Assembly (NCBI GenBank): GCA_000434055.1
Contig: HF999647.1
Coordinates: 138,127-182,792, forward strand
DNA length: 44,666 nt
Direction: 5' to 3'
Source of the DNA: Ruminococcus sp. CAG:488
Lineage (GTDB): Bacteria; Bacillota; Clostridia; Oscillospirales; Acutalibacteraceae
Shown here: one piece after another, positions 25,581 through 32,565 of the stretch
Layout of the letters: each line of letters begins with the position of its first letter
How positions within the stretch are numbered: position 1 is the stretch's first letter
The notes under the pieces: model-generated
Told to the model about the DNA's origin: nothing
Seen by the model: only the letters and a program-made list of their open reading frames with translations
The model's database searches: none
Made by a program: the position numbers and the translations under genes

Positions 25581-26181
25581 GGTTAAAAGAATTATGACGC
25601 CGATAATGGCTCTTGTTCTTGTTCTTTGCATAGGATATTTTTCGGGAATGTCAAAAACCTCCGCGTGGTTTTATGATAGTGGCGTCATTGACAGCGGCGA
25701 TCGCTTTGTTTTCGGAAATCTCTCCGTTAACACAAAATTCGTTATAAACCACAGTGTAATTTTTGATGCTGCGACCAAGCTTGCAGACAAAAATGAAAAG
25801 CTTTTTGATCGGGCAGTCAATTTTGATGATATCAATGTCACCAATTCGGGAACAATTCCGGCAAGAGTATACATCAATGTTGATGTTACAAACGGTGCAA
25901 AAGGTTATCGCTGGTTTGTATATACCGATGACATGCTTGTTAACGGAAGTGTAAAGGAGACAATCAAAGCAAACCTGTCTTCTCTCACTGAGACGGAGCT
26001 GAACAGGTACAACAGTTCAAAATATGTGCTTTTGGCTCCGGGTGAATCGAAAGTTTTGAAGATCGCAAGCTGGGTGGAGTATGATGAGGTCAGCACAGCT
26101 CTTGCGCAGGGTGAATCGCTCACCTTTGCAACAAGAATTTATATGACAGCAACGCAGGATAAAGACGGCGTAATCGGCTAA
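25573..26181 (+). CDS. SipW-cognate secreted protein (KTSAWF), TasA-like
   Basis: This 202-residue protein has the processing signal SKTSAWFYDSG after a hydrophobic N-terminus. The mature part follows the TasA layout. FVFGNLSVNTKF is near the new N-terminus, and FDDINVTNSGTIPARVYINVDV is the 'extra-protein N-x-G' strand. LAPGESKVLKIASWV comes later, near the C-terminus. GGAGGT lies about seven bases before ATG 25573. It overlaps the peptidase copy 4 gene by eight bases. There is no C-terminal anchor, so it is likely a fibre component. Confidence 0.78.
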   Translation: MNKVKRIMTPIMALVLVLCIGYFSGMSKTSAWFYDSGVIDSGDRFVFGNLSVNTKFVINHSVIFDAATKLADKNEKLFDRAVNFDDINVTNSGTIPARVYINVDVTNGAKGYRWFVYTDDMLVNGSVKETIKANLSSLTETELNRYNSSKYVLLAPGESKVLKIASWVEYDEVSTALAQGESLTFATRIYMTATQDKDGVIG

Positions 26182-26200
26182 GGAAATCGAGGTGACGAAT

Positions 26201-26815
26201 ATGTCAAAAAAGATAAGCAAAAAAGCATTAGTTGTTATCGTTGCGGTTATCGCAATAATTGCCGTTGTAGGCAGTTCTTTGGCGTGGTTCGTTACTCAGA
26301 CCTCAAAATCCCAAAGCTTCATTCTTTCCGGCATTAAAGCTTCGGCAACTGTTTATTTTGCTAATAATAAAAGAGATGTTGATGCCGAAAAATTCAAGGA
26401 CGAAAACGGGCTTTATACGCTTAGCCTTAATAAGGACGATGAGAATTATATCGGAAAGCTCAAGGTGATTGTTCATCGCAGCGGAGCAGCCTGTTGCCTC
26501 AGAGTTAAGACTGCTTTTGAGTGGCAGCTTGCCGACGGTTCGATTACAAAATTCACAACAAACGTTCCGTATGTTTTTAACGAAGAATGGTATGACAACC
26601 GCAGTACAGATTACTGTGTATATTTTATGGGCGGCGATCGCTCGGGAAAAGCAAAAAGTGACACGCTCTATCTCATCAGTGACTTTGATGAAAGCAAGTT
26701 TGATGTCTCTGATGTTGAGGCAGGAACAACAGTTAAAGCCTTGATAGAGGTTGACGCAGTACAAACAAACCGTTATCCGCAGCTTTGGAATATTGAAAAA
26801 TTACCGTGGGAATAA
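26201..26815 (+). CDS. SipW-cognate secreted protein (SSLAWF)
   Basis: These 204 residues have a lysine-rich start, a hydrophobic core and the processing signal GSSLAWFVTQ. The mature part is paralogous to the 24409-25056 protein, with a YCVYFMGG segment and a C-terminal ALIEVDAVQTN...LWNIE strand. Two adjacent cysteines (AACCLR) could form disulfides between subunits. The start is ATG 26201 after GAGGTG. It is the last SipW-type substrate of the locus, 20 bases after the previous one. Confidence 0.75.
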   Translation: MSKKISKKALVVIVAVIAIIAVVGSSLAWFVTQTSKSQSFILSGIKASATVYFANNKRDVDAEKFKDENGLYTLSLNKDDENYIGKLKVIVHRSGAACCLRVKTAFEWQLADGSITKFTTNVPYVFNEEWYDNRSTDYCVYFMGGDRSGKAKSDTLYLISDFDESKFDVSDVEAGTTVKALIEVDAVQTNRYPQLWNIEKLPWE

Positions 26816-26830
26816 TGGAAGTTGATTTCT

Positions 26831-27700
26831 ATGTCGAATAAGAAAAATGTGCCTGTGGCAGGTAAAACTGTCGCAGGCAAAAACAATTATAATAAGAAAA
26901 AGGATGCGCAGCGTAAAAAAGCTGAAGCGGAGAAGAACGCAAAGCGTCTGATTGAGGAGAAGAGAAAGAAACAGAAGCAGCGCGAAAAACGCAGTGAGGA
27001 GATTCGCAGACAGCGCCAAAAGATTTCCGCAAAGAAGACAAGGGCGGCTGAAAGAAAAGCAAAGAAAGAAAAAGCTAAGCTATTACATAAACGTCGCAAG
27101 GCGCGCTTTGTTAAAAAAATCCGCTATTACACAAGCAAAAAGTTTCTTTCATCGTTGAATTATTTTCGCATTTTCACCTGCATTATATTGCCGATATCTT
27201 TGATTATAACAGCAAGCATTTGCATTTCTCAATCGGTTCTTGTAAATGTCCCTGCTGATATAAGGGCAGCCGAGTTCAACGGAAGAGTTGAAAGTGAAAC
27301 GGTTGCAGGAGACAGTATCTTCAACGTTCAACAGCAGCAGGTTTTTGTTGATGCGATAAAATCAAAAGGCAGTCGCAAGTTCAGCTTCTATTTTAATTCG
27401 GTTGTAAATGTCGGAGATGATTTTTCAACGGACGATTTATGCTTCGGCAACCCGAAAACAAATGATTTTGTGCTGATTGCAACGGTTTATGATAAGAACA
27501 ATACCGTGCTTTATCGTTCTCTTGGACTAGAACCGGGCAAGGAAATAAACCGTGCCAAGCTTTTTGGAGAAATGAGTTACGGAATACATGATGTCAAGGT
27601 CGCTGTCAACGCCTATGACAAAAATACAAATAAAAAAATCGGCACAAGATATGCTAAAATTAAAATTGCGGTCGGTGTGGAGTACAATGGCGAAGAATAA
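26831..27700 (+). CDS. Single-pass membrane protein with basic coil and extracellular Ig-like domain
   Basis: These 289 residues begin with ~110 very basic, helical residues (KKKDAQRKKAEAEKNAK-type). A membrane helix follows (~residues 115-140), and then an outward-facing beta-rich domain with the pattern GNP...VATVYDKNNTVLYRS-GLEPGK...L...VNAYDKNTNKK. This domain aligns with that of the next protein. The start is ATG 26831 with GGAAG nine bases upstream; TTG 26822 is an alternative. It overlaps the next gene by 14 bases. The basic cytoplasmic tail might contact the acidic or K/E-rich partners in the locus (inference). I recognise no named family. Confidence 0.6.
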   Translation: MSNKKNVPVAGKTVAGKNNYNKKKDAQRKKAEAEKNAKRLIEEKRKKQKQREKRSEEIRRQRQKISAKKTRAAERKAKKEKAKLLHKRRKARFVKKIRYYTSKKFLSSLNYFRIFTCIILPISLIITASICISQSVLVNVPADIRAAEFNGRVESETVAGDSIFNVQQQQVFVDAIKSKGSRKFSFYFNSVVNVGDDFSTDDLCFGNPKTNDFVLIATVYDKNNTVLYRSLGLEPGKEINRAKLFGEMSYGIHDVKVAVNAYDKNTNKKIGTRYAKIKIAVGVEYNGEE

Positions 27701-28175
27701 ATCAAAAAAGTCAATAGTATTTGTTGCTGTGGCTGTGATTGCCGTGGTGCTGTGCGTGATTGCATTGACAGGCAGTGCACCTCGCATAAGGCTGTCGCTT
27801 GCGGGCGGAGGTAAGGTCAGTAACGGAATTCTGACCGATGTTGATGCAGATGCACATATAACAAGCGTTCCCGAAGGTGAAATACGCTACTTGATAAATA
27901 AACGCATTGTGTTTAAAAAAAGCTATTCGCTTGGTAGTGTGATGCTTGAAAACCCCGAGAGCTGTCAGTATGATATCAAGTTCATAATTTATAAGGATGA
28001 CGGCGAAATGATTTATTCGTCTCCGATGATAAAACCGGGTCAGTGCCTTGAAAAGGATAAGCTGTCAACCGTTGTTAAGGCAGGCGAGTATAATTGCTCA
28101 TATTCGGCGCAAGCATATCAAGACGGTGAACTAAAGGGAGAGGTCACCGGTGTTGTGACCGTAATAGTCGGTTAA
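27687..28175 (+). CDS. Single-pass membrane protein with Ig-like extracellular domain
   Basis: These 162 residues have a short basic tail (MAKNKSKK), one membrane helix (~10-28) and an extracellular beta domain with ENP...IIYKDDGEMIYSS-MIKPGQ...LS...QAYQDGELKG. This is a clear paralogue of the domain in the upstream gene. It could be a surface cap, anchor or assembly factor for the fibres. The start is ATG 27687 (GGAG about five bases upstream), overlapping the upstream gene by 14 bases. It is the last gene before the locus terminator. Confidence 0.62.
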   Translation: MAKNKSKKSIVFVAVAVIAVVLCVIALTGSAPRIRLSLAGGGKVSNGILTDVDADAHITSVPEGEIRYLINKRIVFKKSYSLGSVMLENPESCQYDIKFIIYKDDGEMIYSSPMIKPGQCLEKDKLSTVVKAGEYNCSYSAQAYQDGELKGEVTGVVTVIVG

Positions 28176-28185
28176 ATAAATATTC

Positions 28186-28216
28186 AAAAGGCTGCTGTAT
28201 TACCGGCAGTCTTTTT
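28186..28216 (+). terminator. Rho-independent terminator ending the fibre locus
   Basis: AAAGGCTGC (28187-28195) pairs with GCAGTCTTT (28206-28214), with one G-T pair and a ten-base loop, followed by a short T-run. Confidence 0.75.
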
Positions 28217-28224
28217 ACATGAAA

Positions 28225-28263
28225 ACACCTCGGAGATTTCTATACAAAGAATCTCCGAGGTGT
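28225..28263 (-). terminator. Perfect 14-bp inverted repeat, terminator of the metallophosphatase gene
   Basis: ACACCTCGGAGATT (28225-28238) and its exact complement (28250-28263) enclose an 11-base loop. Read on the minus strand, TTTTC follows the stem, which suits termination of the minus-strand gene ending at 28282. It may work in both directions. Confidence 0.7.
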
Positions 28264-28281
28264 CGGTTTTAGCATAGATTT

Positions 28282-29652
28282 TTATCTGTTGTCAATTTTA
28301 TAAATTGCATAAGCAAGGAACTGACCGTTAACGAAGTCACATCCGTTTGTGATGATGAAATCCTTGTATGCCTGAACGTAAATACCTTCTGACATTATGC
28401 CGGGGTTTGATTTCTTTGTCGGGTGGGTGAAACTCGTTGTTCTCGGTGCGCCTGAGCTGGAAACGTGAACCATTGTTGCCGTTGTTCCGTCATAGTCCGA
28501 GATATTAAGGTCGGGGTTGTAGCACTCCATGTGATATGCCCAGTGAGAGTGACCGTTGAAGAATACAACGTTATGATATTTTTCAAGGAGCTTTCTGAAA
28601 CGTCTTTCGTCCTTGTTGCCCTTGAAATAAGGAATTGTATAGAAAAGACCCCAGTCGTTATAAATGTTGCCTTCGCCAAGGAAGGGGTTGCCCTTCGGAG
28701 CATTGAGGAAGGTATGGAAATAGAGGTAAACTCTCTTATCCTTGTATTTTTCAAACATTGCTTCAAGCCAATCCTGCTGCTCGTCGGTTACAATCTGAAC
28801 GAACGGAACGTATGCGTCTTTAACTTGGCTGAAGAAAATGAATACATCGCCGTTTGTCTCTTCACCCGAGTAAACGAAGTCATATCCGTTATCTGCTACG
28901 TCAAGAACACCTGCCGGTTTGTTCTCGGAAAATACGCCGACATTTACGTTTGCTTTCCATGAATTATAGTCAAATTTGTCTCTGCAATCGTGGTTGCCCT
29001 TGCAGGAAAAAACATTGAAGTCGTGCTGATCGTTGTATTTGTGGAATGATTCATATGAAGATGTCTCGCCTTCATATGAAAGATCGCCTGAAACGCCGAC
29101 TATTGAAACACCCATGTCGTCGAGGAAGTTAAGAGCCTGCGGATAAGAGGTATCGGACCAATCATTGCCTTCTTCATCAAAATATCTGCCGAAGTGAACG
29201 TCGCTGAGTGAGCCGAAGCTGTAGGTCATGTCACCGTAATCGGGAATGTTTTCCTCAGGAATCTTGTCTGTGTCAAGAAGCTGATCCTGATAATAGAGAA
29301 GAATGGTTTCTGCGCCGTCGGGAATCGCAAGGAATGAGTTTGTTTCGTGCTCGCCATTGCCTTTCTTGACGTCAACCTGTGCAAACCAACTGTAAGGAAC
29401 AATCTTGCCGCTCGGTGAGCTTGTTGTAAGCTTGTTGCCCTGTGCATCGCCCCAATACAGTTCATAAGTTGCGTCAAAATTCGCCGTTACCATTGCTGTG
29501 CCCTCGGCTGAACCGGCTTCTTCATTGGCGAAAACAAAGTTAGAATTTGCTTTAACGCCATCGGGCGGAATCGGAGCAGGAGCAATAATTCCGGCTGAAA
29601 TAAGAGCTGAGAGAATGAGCGCAATAAGCTTTTGCATAAAATTAACTATCAT
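28282..29652 (-). CDS. Secreted calcineurin-like metallophosphatase
   Basis: This 456-residue protein has a signal peptide (MQKLIALILSALISA) and an N-terminal beta-rich domain (~35-130). The metallophosphoesterase domain follows, with D151-x-H153 (SDVHFG), GD190LSYEG, GNHD (219-222), a later H in YFHTF, and G-H-S-H. All dinuclear metal ligands are present. It should hydrolyse phosphate esters outside the cell, with substrate unknown. The start is ATG 29652 with GGAGG about seven bases upstream. It is transcribed alone, opposite to the fibre locus, with its own promoter. Confidence 0.88.
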   Translation of the reverse strand: MIVNFMQKLIALILSALISAGIIAPAPIPPDGVKANSNFVFANEEAGSAEGTAMVTANFDATYELYWGDAQGNKLTTSSPSGKIVPYSWFAQVDVKKGNGEHETNSFLAIPDGAETILLYYQDQLLDTDKIPEENIPDYGDMTYSFGSLSDVHFGRYFDEEGNDWSDTSYPQALNFLDDMGVSIVGVSGDLSYEGETSSYESFHKYNDQHDFNVFSCKGNHDCRDKFDYNSWKANVNVGVFSENKPAGVLDVADNGYDFVYSGEETNGDVFIFFSQVKDAYVPFVQIVTDEQQDWLEAMFEKYKDKRVYLYFHTFLNAPKGNPFLGEGNIYNDWGLFYTIPYFKGNKDERRFRKLLEKYHNVVFFNGHSHWAYHMECYNPDLNISDYDGTTATMVHVSSSGAPRTTSFTHPTKKSNPGIMSEGIYVQAYKDFIITNGCDFVNGQFLAYAIYKIDNR

Positions 29653-29701
29653 ATTTTTCCTCCGTATCTTTAAAATTTGTGTATCCGCTGATACTGAAAA
29701 T

Positions 29702-29731
29702 ATTATACCATTTTAAAGCGTAGAAAATCAA
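29702..29731 (-). promoter_or_regulatory. Sigma-A promoter of the metallophosphatase gene
   Basis: On the minus strand: TTGATT (29731-29726), an 18-base spacer and TATAAT (29707-29702). It lies back to back with the nitroreductase promoter. Confidence 0.6.
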
Positions 29732-29738
29732 TACCTTC

Positions 29739-29767
29739 TTGACATTTATGTTATAATTGTATATAGA
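29739..29767 (+). promoter_or_regulatory. Sigma-A promoter of the nitroreductase gene
   Basis: TTGACA (29739-29744), a 17-base spacer and TATAGA (29762-29767), 21 bases before the start codon. Confidence 0.6.
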
Positions 29768-29788
29768 AAAAGAAACGGAGGTTTTGTT

Positions 29789-30307
29789 ATGAAAGATTTT
29801 TATGATATAATCAAGTCACGCAGAAGTATCAGAGGATACAAGAGTGATGAAGTACCTGCCGATAAGCTTGCAAGAATTCTTGATGCGGGAACATATGCGC
29901 CGACAGGCAGAGGAAAGCAGTCACCGCAGATTATAGCAATAAAGGATAAGATGACGAGAGATAGATTTTCCGCACTTAATGCCGCAGTTTTGGGCACGGA
30001 TAGCGACCCCTATTACGGTGCGCCTGTGATAGTTCTGGTGCTTGCCGACGGCAATGTAAACACCTTTGTCGAGGACGGAAGCTGTGTGCTTGAAAATCTT
30101 ATGCTTGCTGCCGAAGCCGAGGGTCTCGGCTCTGTTTGGGTTCACCGTGAACGTGAGATATTTGACAGCGAGGACGGCAAGAAACTCCTCCGCGAATGGG
30201 GACTTCCCGAAACGCTTCGAGGTGTGGGATCAATTGCTCTCGGCTATCCGGCCGTTGAACCGAAAGAAACAGCTCCGAGAAGAGAGGGCTATATTAAGTA
30301 TATCTGA
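29789..30307 (+). CDS. Nitroreductase family FMN flavoprotein
   Basis: These 172 residues carry the family's N-terminal S-R-R-S-I-R-G-Y (residues 10-17), PTGRGKQ (FMN binding), the central GSCVLENLMLAAEAEGLGSVWV helix and the C-terminal ALGYPAxxP. Such enzymes reduce nitroaromatics, quinones or flavins with NAD(P)H; the true substrate is unknown. The ATG has CGGAGG eight bases upstream. The gene is monocistronic. Confidence 0.9.
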   Translation: MKDFYDIIKSRRSIRGYKSDEVPADKLARILDAGTYAPTGRGKQSPQIIAIKDKMTRDRFSALNAAVLGTDSDPYYGAPVIVLVLADGNVNTFVEDGSCVLENLMLAAEAEGLGSVWVHREREIFDSEDGKKLLREWGLPETLRGVGSIALGYPAVEPKETAPRREGYIKYI

Positions 30308-30484
30308 ACATAAATTGATTACAAATTGTAACTTTTTGTAACTTTTATAAAGTTTGTTTATTGTTAACAGGATAATGCTTACTAAAAGATAAAATATCTT
30401 GCATAATATACAATAAAATGGGCTTATTTGTTTGATCTAAATTGAAATTTTGGAATAAAAGTCACAATTTAAGCATCTGAAGAT

Positions 30485-30513
30485 TTGACATTTGTAACCT
30501 TTTGTGTTATACT
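30485..30513 (+). promoter_or_regulatory. Strong sigma-A promoter
   Basis: TTGACA (30485-30490), exactly 17 bases, TATACT (30508-30513). It lies 41 bases before the Big2-domain protein. The rest of the 247-base gap (30308-30553) is A+T-rich, with a few GTAAC copies and no gene. Confidence 0.75.
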
Positions 30514-30553
30514 CCTGTCCGTTGTGTAAAAACTACCGACAGGAGTTATTTTT

Positions 30554-31459
30554 ATGAAAACACTTATAAAAAGAATAATGCCGGTTCTTTTGGCAATAGT
30601 TACAATCCTTACGGTCGCTTCTTTTAATACTGCAAGCGCAAAAGGATATAATTGTACGAATGCAAAGCTGCAGCAGCTCATCAATGAATGGGAGGGCGTT
30701 TACTGGACGGGTTCGTTCAGAACCGCAATAACCTGTAAGGGCTTTGCCGATATGATGTTTAACGAGCTTTACGGAAACGGTGGTGTCGGCGCTTATAATT
30801 CGGGCGCTTACAGCTATTATGTTCCGACTCCGCGCAAGGCAACCGAGATCGCAAGACTCAGCTCGGCGGGATACAAGGATTTTTATAACATCATGCACAA
30901 AGCGGCTTCGGGTGACTACATTCAGTGGGCAACAGCTTATTCGCAGCATTCGTCAATTTTTATTTCATGTGATGAGAACGGATTTTATGTTTTTGACAGC
31001 AACTATGTTGAATCGTATCTCTGCGCCGTGCATTATATCACCTATGAGTATATCGCTGATATCACTTACGGCGTATCGCTTTACAGATCGACCTCAAGTG
31101 CCGCCGCTGTAAAGAAGGAAGTAAAAAAGACTGTTGCAAAGAAAGCCGTGCCAAAGGTCATTCCTTATGAATTTGAGGAGAAAAATGTCACTCTTTCATA
31201 TATGGAGACCTATACTCCGTCCGTTAAAGGCGGAAAGAAAATTACAAGCTGGACTTCATCAGACGATCATGTTGCTGTTGTAAGCAGTGACGGCGTTGTA
31301 GAGGGTGTTTCCGGCGGAACGGCAGTAATAACTGCAATCAATTCAGAGGGCAAGTCAACGCAGATGACCGTAACGGTTGAAGATACCTCGGTCAAAAGAA
31401 TTATCGGCGTGCTTCTTGAAGGCTTCAAGCCGATGGGCGTCAGTGACCTCATTGCGTAA
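30554..31459 (+). CDS. Secreted cysteine-hydrolase-like (NlpC/CHAP-like) protein with C-terminal Big2 domain
   Basis: These 301 residues have a signal peptide ending near TASA-KG (residue ~29). A domain of ~140 residues has C61 (TCKGFADMMF), H132 (QHSSIF) and D148 or N150 (FDSN), the Cys-His-Asp/Asn order of NlpC/P60 and CHAP-type hydrolases. A lysine-rich linker (~185-207) leads to a bacterial Ig-like group 2 domain (ITSWTSSDDHVAVVSSDGVV...GTAVITA). It may cleave cell-wall peptides or act on surface substrates. The ATG follows AGGAGT. The catalytic assignment is inferred from residue order only. Confidence 0.68.
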   Translation: MKTLIKRIMPVLLAIVTILTVASFNTASAKGYNCTNAKLQQLINEWEGVYWTGSFRTAITCKGFADMMFNELYGNGGVGAYNSGAYSYYVPTPRKATEIARLSSAGYKDFYNIMHKAASGDYIQWATAYSQHSSIFISCDENGFYVFDSNYVESYLCAVHYITYEYIADITYGVSLYRSTSSAAAVKKEVKKTVAKKAVPKVIPYEFEEKNVTLSYMETYTPSVKGGKKITSWTSSDDHVAVVSSDGVVEGVSGGTAVITAINSEGKSTQMTVTVEDTSVKRIIGVLLEGFKPMGVSDLIA

Positions 31460-31474
31460 ACTGAATTACAGTAA

Positions 31475-31512
31475 AAAGCGTGACCGTTACGGCCACGCTT
31501 TCTTTTTATTTT
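31475..31512. terminator. Bidirectional terminator
   Basis: AAAGCGTG pairs with CACGCTTT (31475-31501), with an inner CCG/CGG pair, and is T-rich on both strands. It ends the Big2 protein gene and, on the opposite strand, the GT32 gene. Confidence 0.78.
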
Positions 31513-32198
31513 TTCTTTAAAAAGTCAATTCCGAAAACCCTGTGAATCGGTTTTGTAATTTTTGATTTCATACGCTGCGTCTGTGACATCCAGCTTCCCG
31601 AATACCAGTGAATAGAAATTGTGTTTTCCGTTTTGCTCATGATTCCCGTGTTGCTGCCGTAGGGGTTCATGTAGTCGCTCGGCAAAATCAGTGCACCTGC
31701 CACAGTCTGCATCTTTCCGTCAAGCTTCAGTCCGTAGCGAAGCAGGGCGTCCGTATTGAGTCGGGGGCAGGTAACCGTGCCGCTCTTTCCGTCAAGGTAC
31801 GGCTCATATTCTTTAACCATCGCTGTAATGGCTTCCCCATGAGCAACAGACCCGAAGCCGAGTCCCGTTGCGACGTAATCGGGGTTTTCCAGACCGAAAA
31901 ACGCCTCGTTATCAAGAAGGAAATCAATATTTTTAATAAGCTCAACATCGGTGTCGAAATATATTCCGCCGTTTTTCTCAATTATTTCAAGACGGGCAAA
32001 ATCGCTGAGAAAAGCATATTTCTTTTCTTTGGCGCACATTTTGGTATATCCAGTTGAATTGACGTCATAGTTACTTTCGTTCCACTCAATAATCTCATAA
32101 TCGGGACAAAGCTTTTTCCAGCTTGATATACATTTTTTTACGGATTTCGGCTTATCTGCACCGCCGAACCAGCAATAGTGAATCTTTTTGGGTATCAT
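31506..32198 (-). CDS. Glycosyltransferase family 32 (OCH1/capsule-type)
   Basis: These 230 residues match GT32: IPKKIHYCWFGG at the start, the SDFARLEIIEKNGGIYFDTDVE block with its D-x-D nucleotide-sugar site (D82-D84), and the C-terminal SIHWYSGSW. It would transfer a sugar from a nucleotide-sugar donor to capsule, teichoic-acid or glycolipid acceptors. AGGTGAT precedes the ATG at 32198. Donor and acceptor are unknown. Confidence 0.9.
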   Translation of the reverse strand: MIPKKIHYCWFGGADKPKSVKKCISSWKKLCPDYEIIEWNESNYDVNSTGYTKMCAKEKKYAFLSDFARLEIIEKNGGIYFDTDVELIKNIDFLLDNEAFFGLENPDYVATGLGFGSVAHGEAITAMVKEYEPYLDGKSGTVTCPRLNTDALLRYGLKLDGKMQTVAGALILPSDYMNPYGSNTGIMSKTENTISIHWYSGSWMSQTQRMKSKITKPIHRVFGIDFLKKK

Positions 32199-32270
32199 TC
32201 GATCACCTCTGAAAAAATTATAGCATAAACAAGCTGTTAAATCAACTCAGCTTAATGGGATGGGGTTAGC

Positions 32271-32301
32271 AAAAAAGTCCCGTTCCGAAGAACAGGACTT
32301 T
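32271..32301 (-). terminator. Terminator of tRNA-Val
   Basis: On the minus strand a 12-bp stem (AAAGTCCTGTTC with GAACGGGACTTT, one G-T pair) closed by a TTCG tetraloop is followed by a T-run. It sits five bases after the tRNA 3' end. Confidence 0.85.
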
Positions 32302-32305
32302 ACTC

Positions 32306-32382
32306 TGGTGAGGATGAATGGATTTGAACCATCGACCCCTTGCATGTCAAGCAAGTACTCTAACCAACTGAGCTACACCCTC
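32306..32382 (-). tRNA. tRNA-Val (anticodon GAC)
   Basis: This 77-base cloverleaf on the minus strand has an encoded 3' CCA. The D-arm is GCTC...GAGT. The anticodon stem-loop is CTTGC-TTGACAT-GCAAG, with anticodon GAC in the loop. The T-arm is GATGG-TTCAAAT-CCATT, and the acceptor stem is GAGGGTG/CATCCTC with one G-T pair. It reads the GUC (and GUU) valine codons. Confidence 0.95.
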
Positions 32383-32393
32383 AAAGCAGAGTT

Positions 32394-32422
32394 ATTTTAT
32401 CATACTTTTTGTGCTTTGTAAA
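32394..32422 (-). promoter_or_regulatory. Promoter of tRNA-Val
   Basis: On the minus strand: TTTACA (32422-32417), a 17-base spacer, TAAAAT (32399-32394), 12 bases before the tRNA. Confidence 0.6.
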
Positions 32423-32462
32423 GAGTTTTGTAAAAACTTATGAAATCATTTTCTCTTTTTCC

Positions 32463-32491
32463 TTGAAATAAACACCGTTATAGGTTATACT
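32463..32491 (+). promoter_or_regulatory. Promoter of the exonuclease gene
   Basis: TTGAAA (32463-32468), a 17-base spacer, TATACT (32486-32491). It is followed by an 11-bp leader hairpin at 32500-32540. Confidence 0.55.
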
Positions 32492-32499
32492 TTATTTAT

Positions 32500-32540
32500 A
32501 TAACCGCTGAGGACAGTACTTTGCTTTAATCAGTGGTTAT
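32500..32540 (+). promoter_or_regulatory. Leader hairpin of the exonuclease mRNA
   Basis: ATAACCGCTGA (32500-32510) pairs with TCAGTGGTTAT (32530-32540), with one G-T pair, directly after the promoter and 15 bases before AAAGGAG. It would sit near the 5' end of the transcript; a stabilising or regulatory role is possible. Confidence 0.4.
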
Positions 32541-32565
32541 TTCGAGGGAAGATGAAAGGAGAAGT

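Noticed and set aside
28225..28263. Inverted-repeat end of a mobile element
   Set aside because: It is one compact stem-loop between convergent genes. No transposase or target duplication is present, so it is better read as a terminator.
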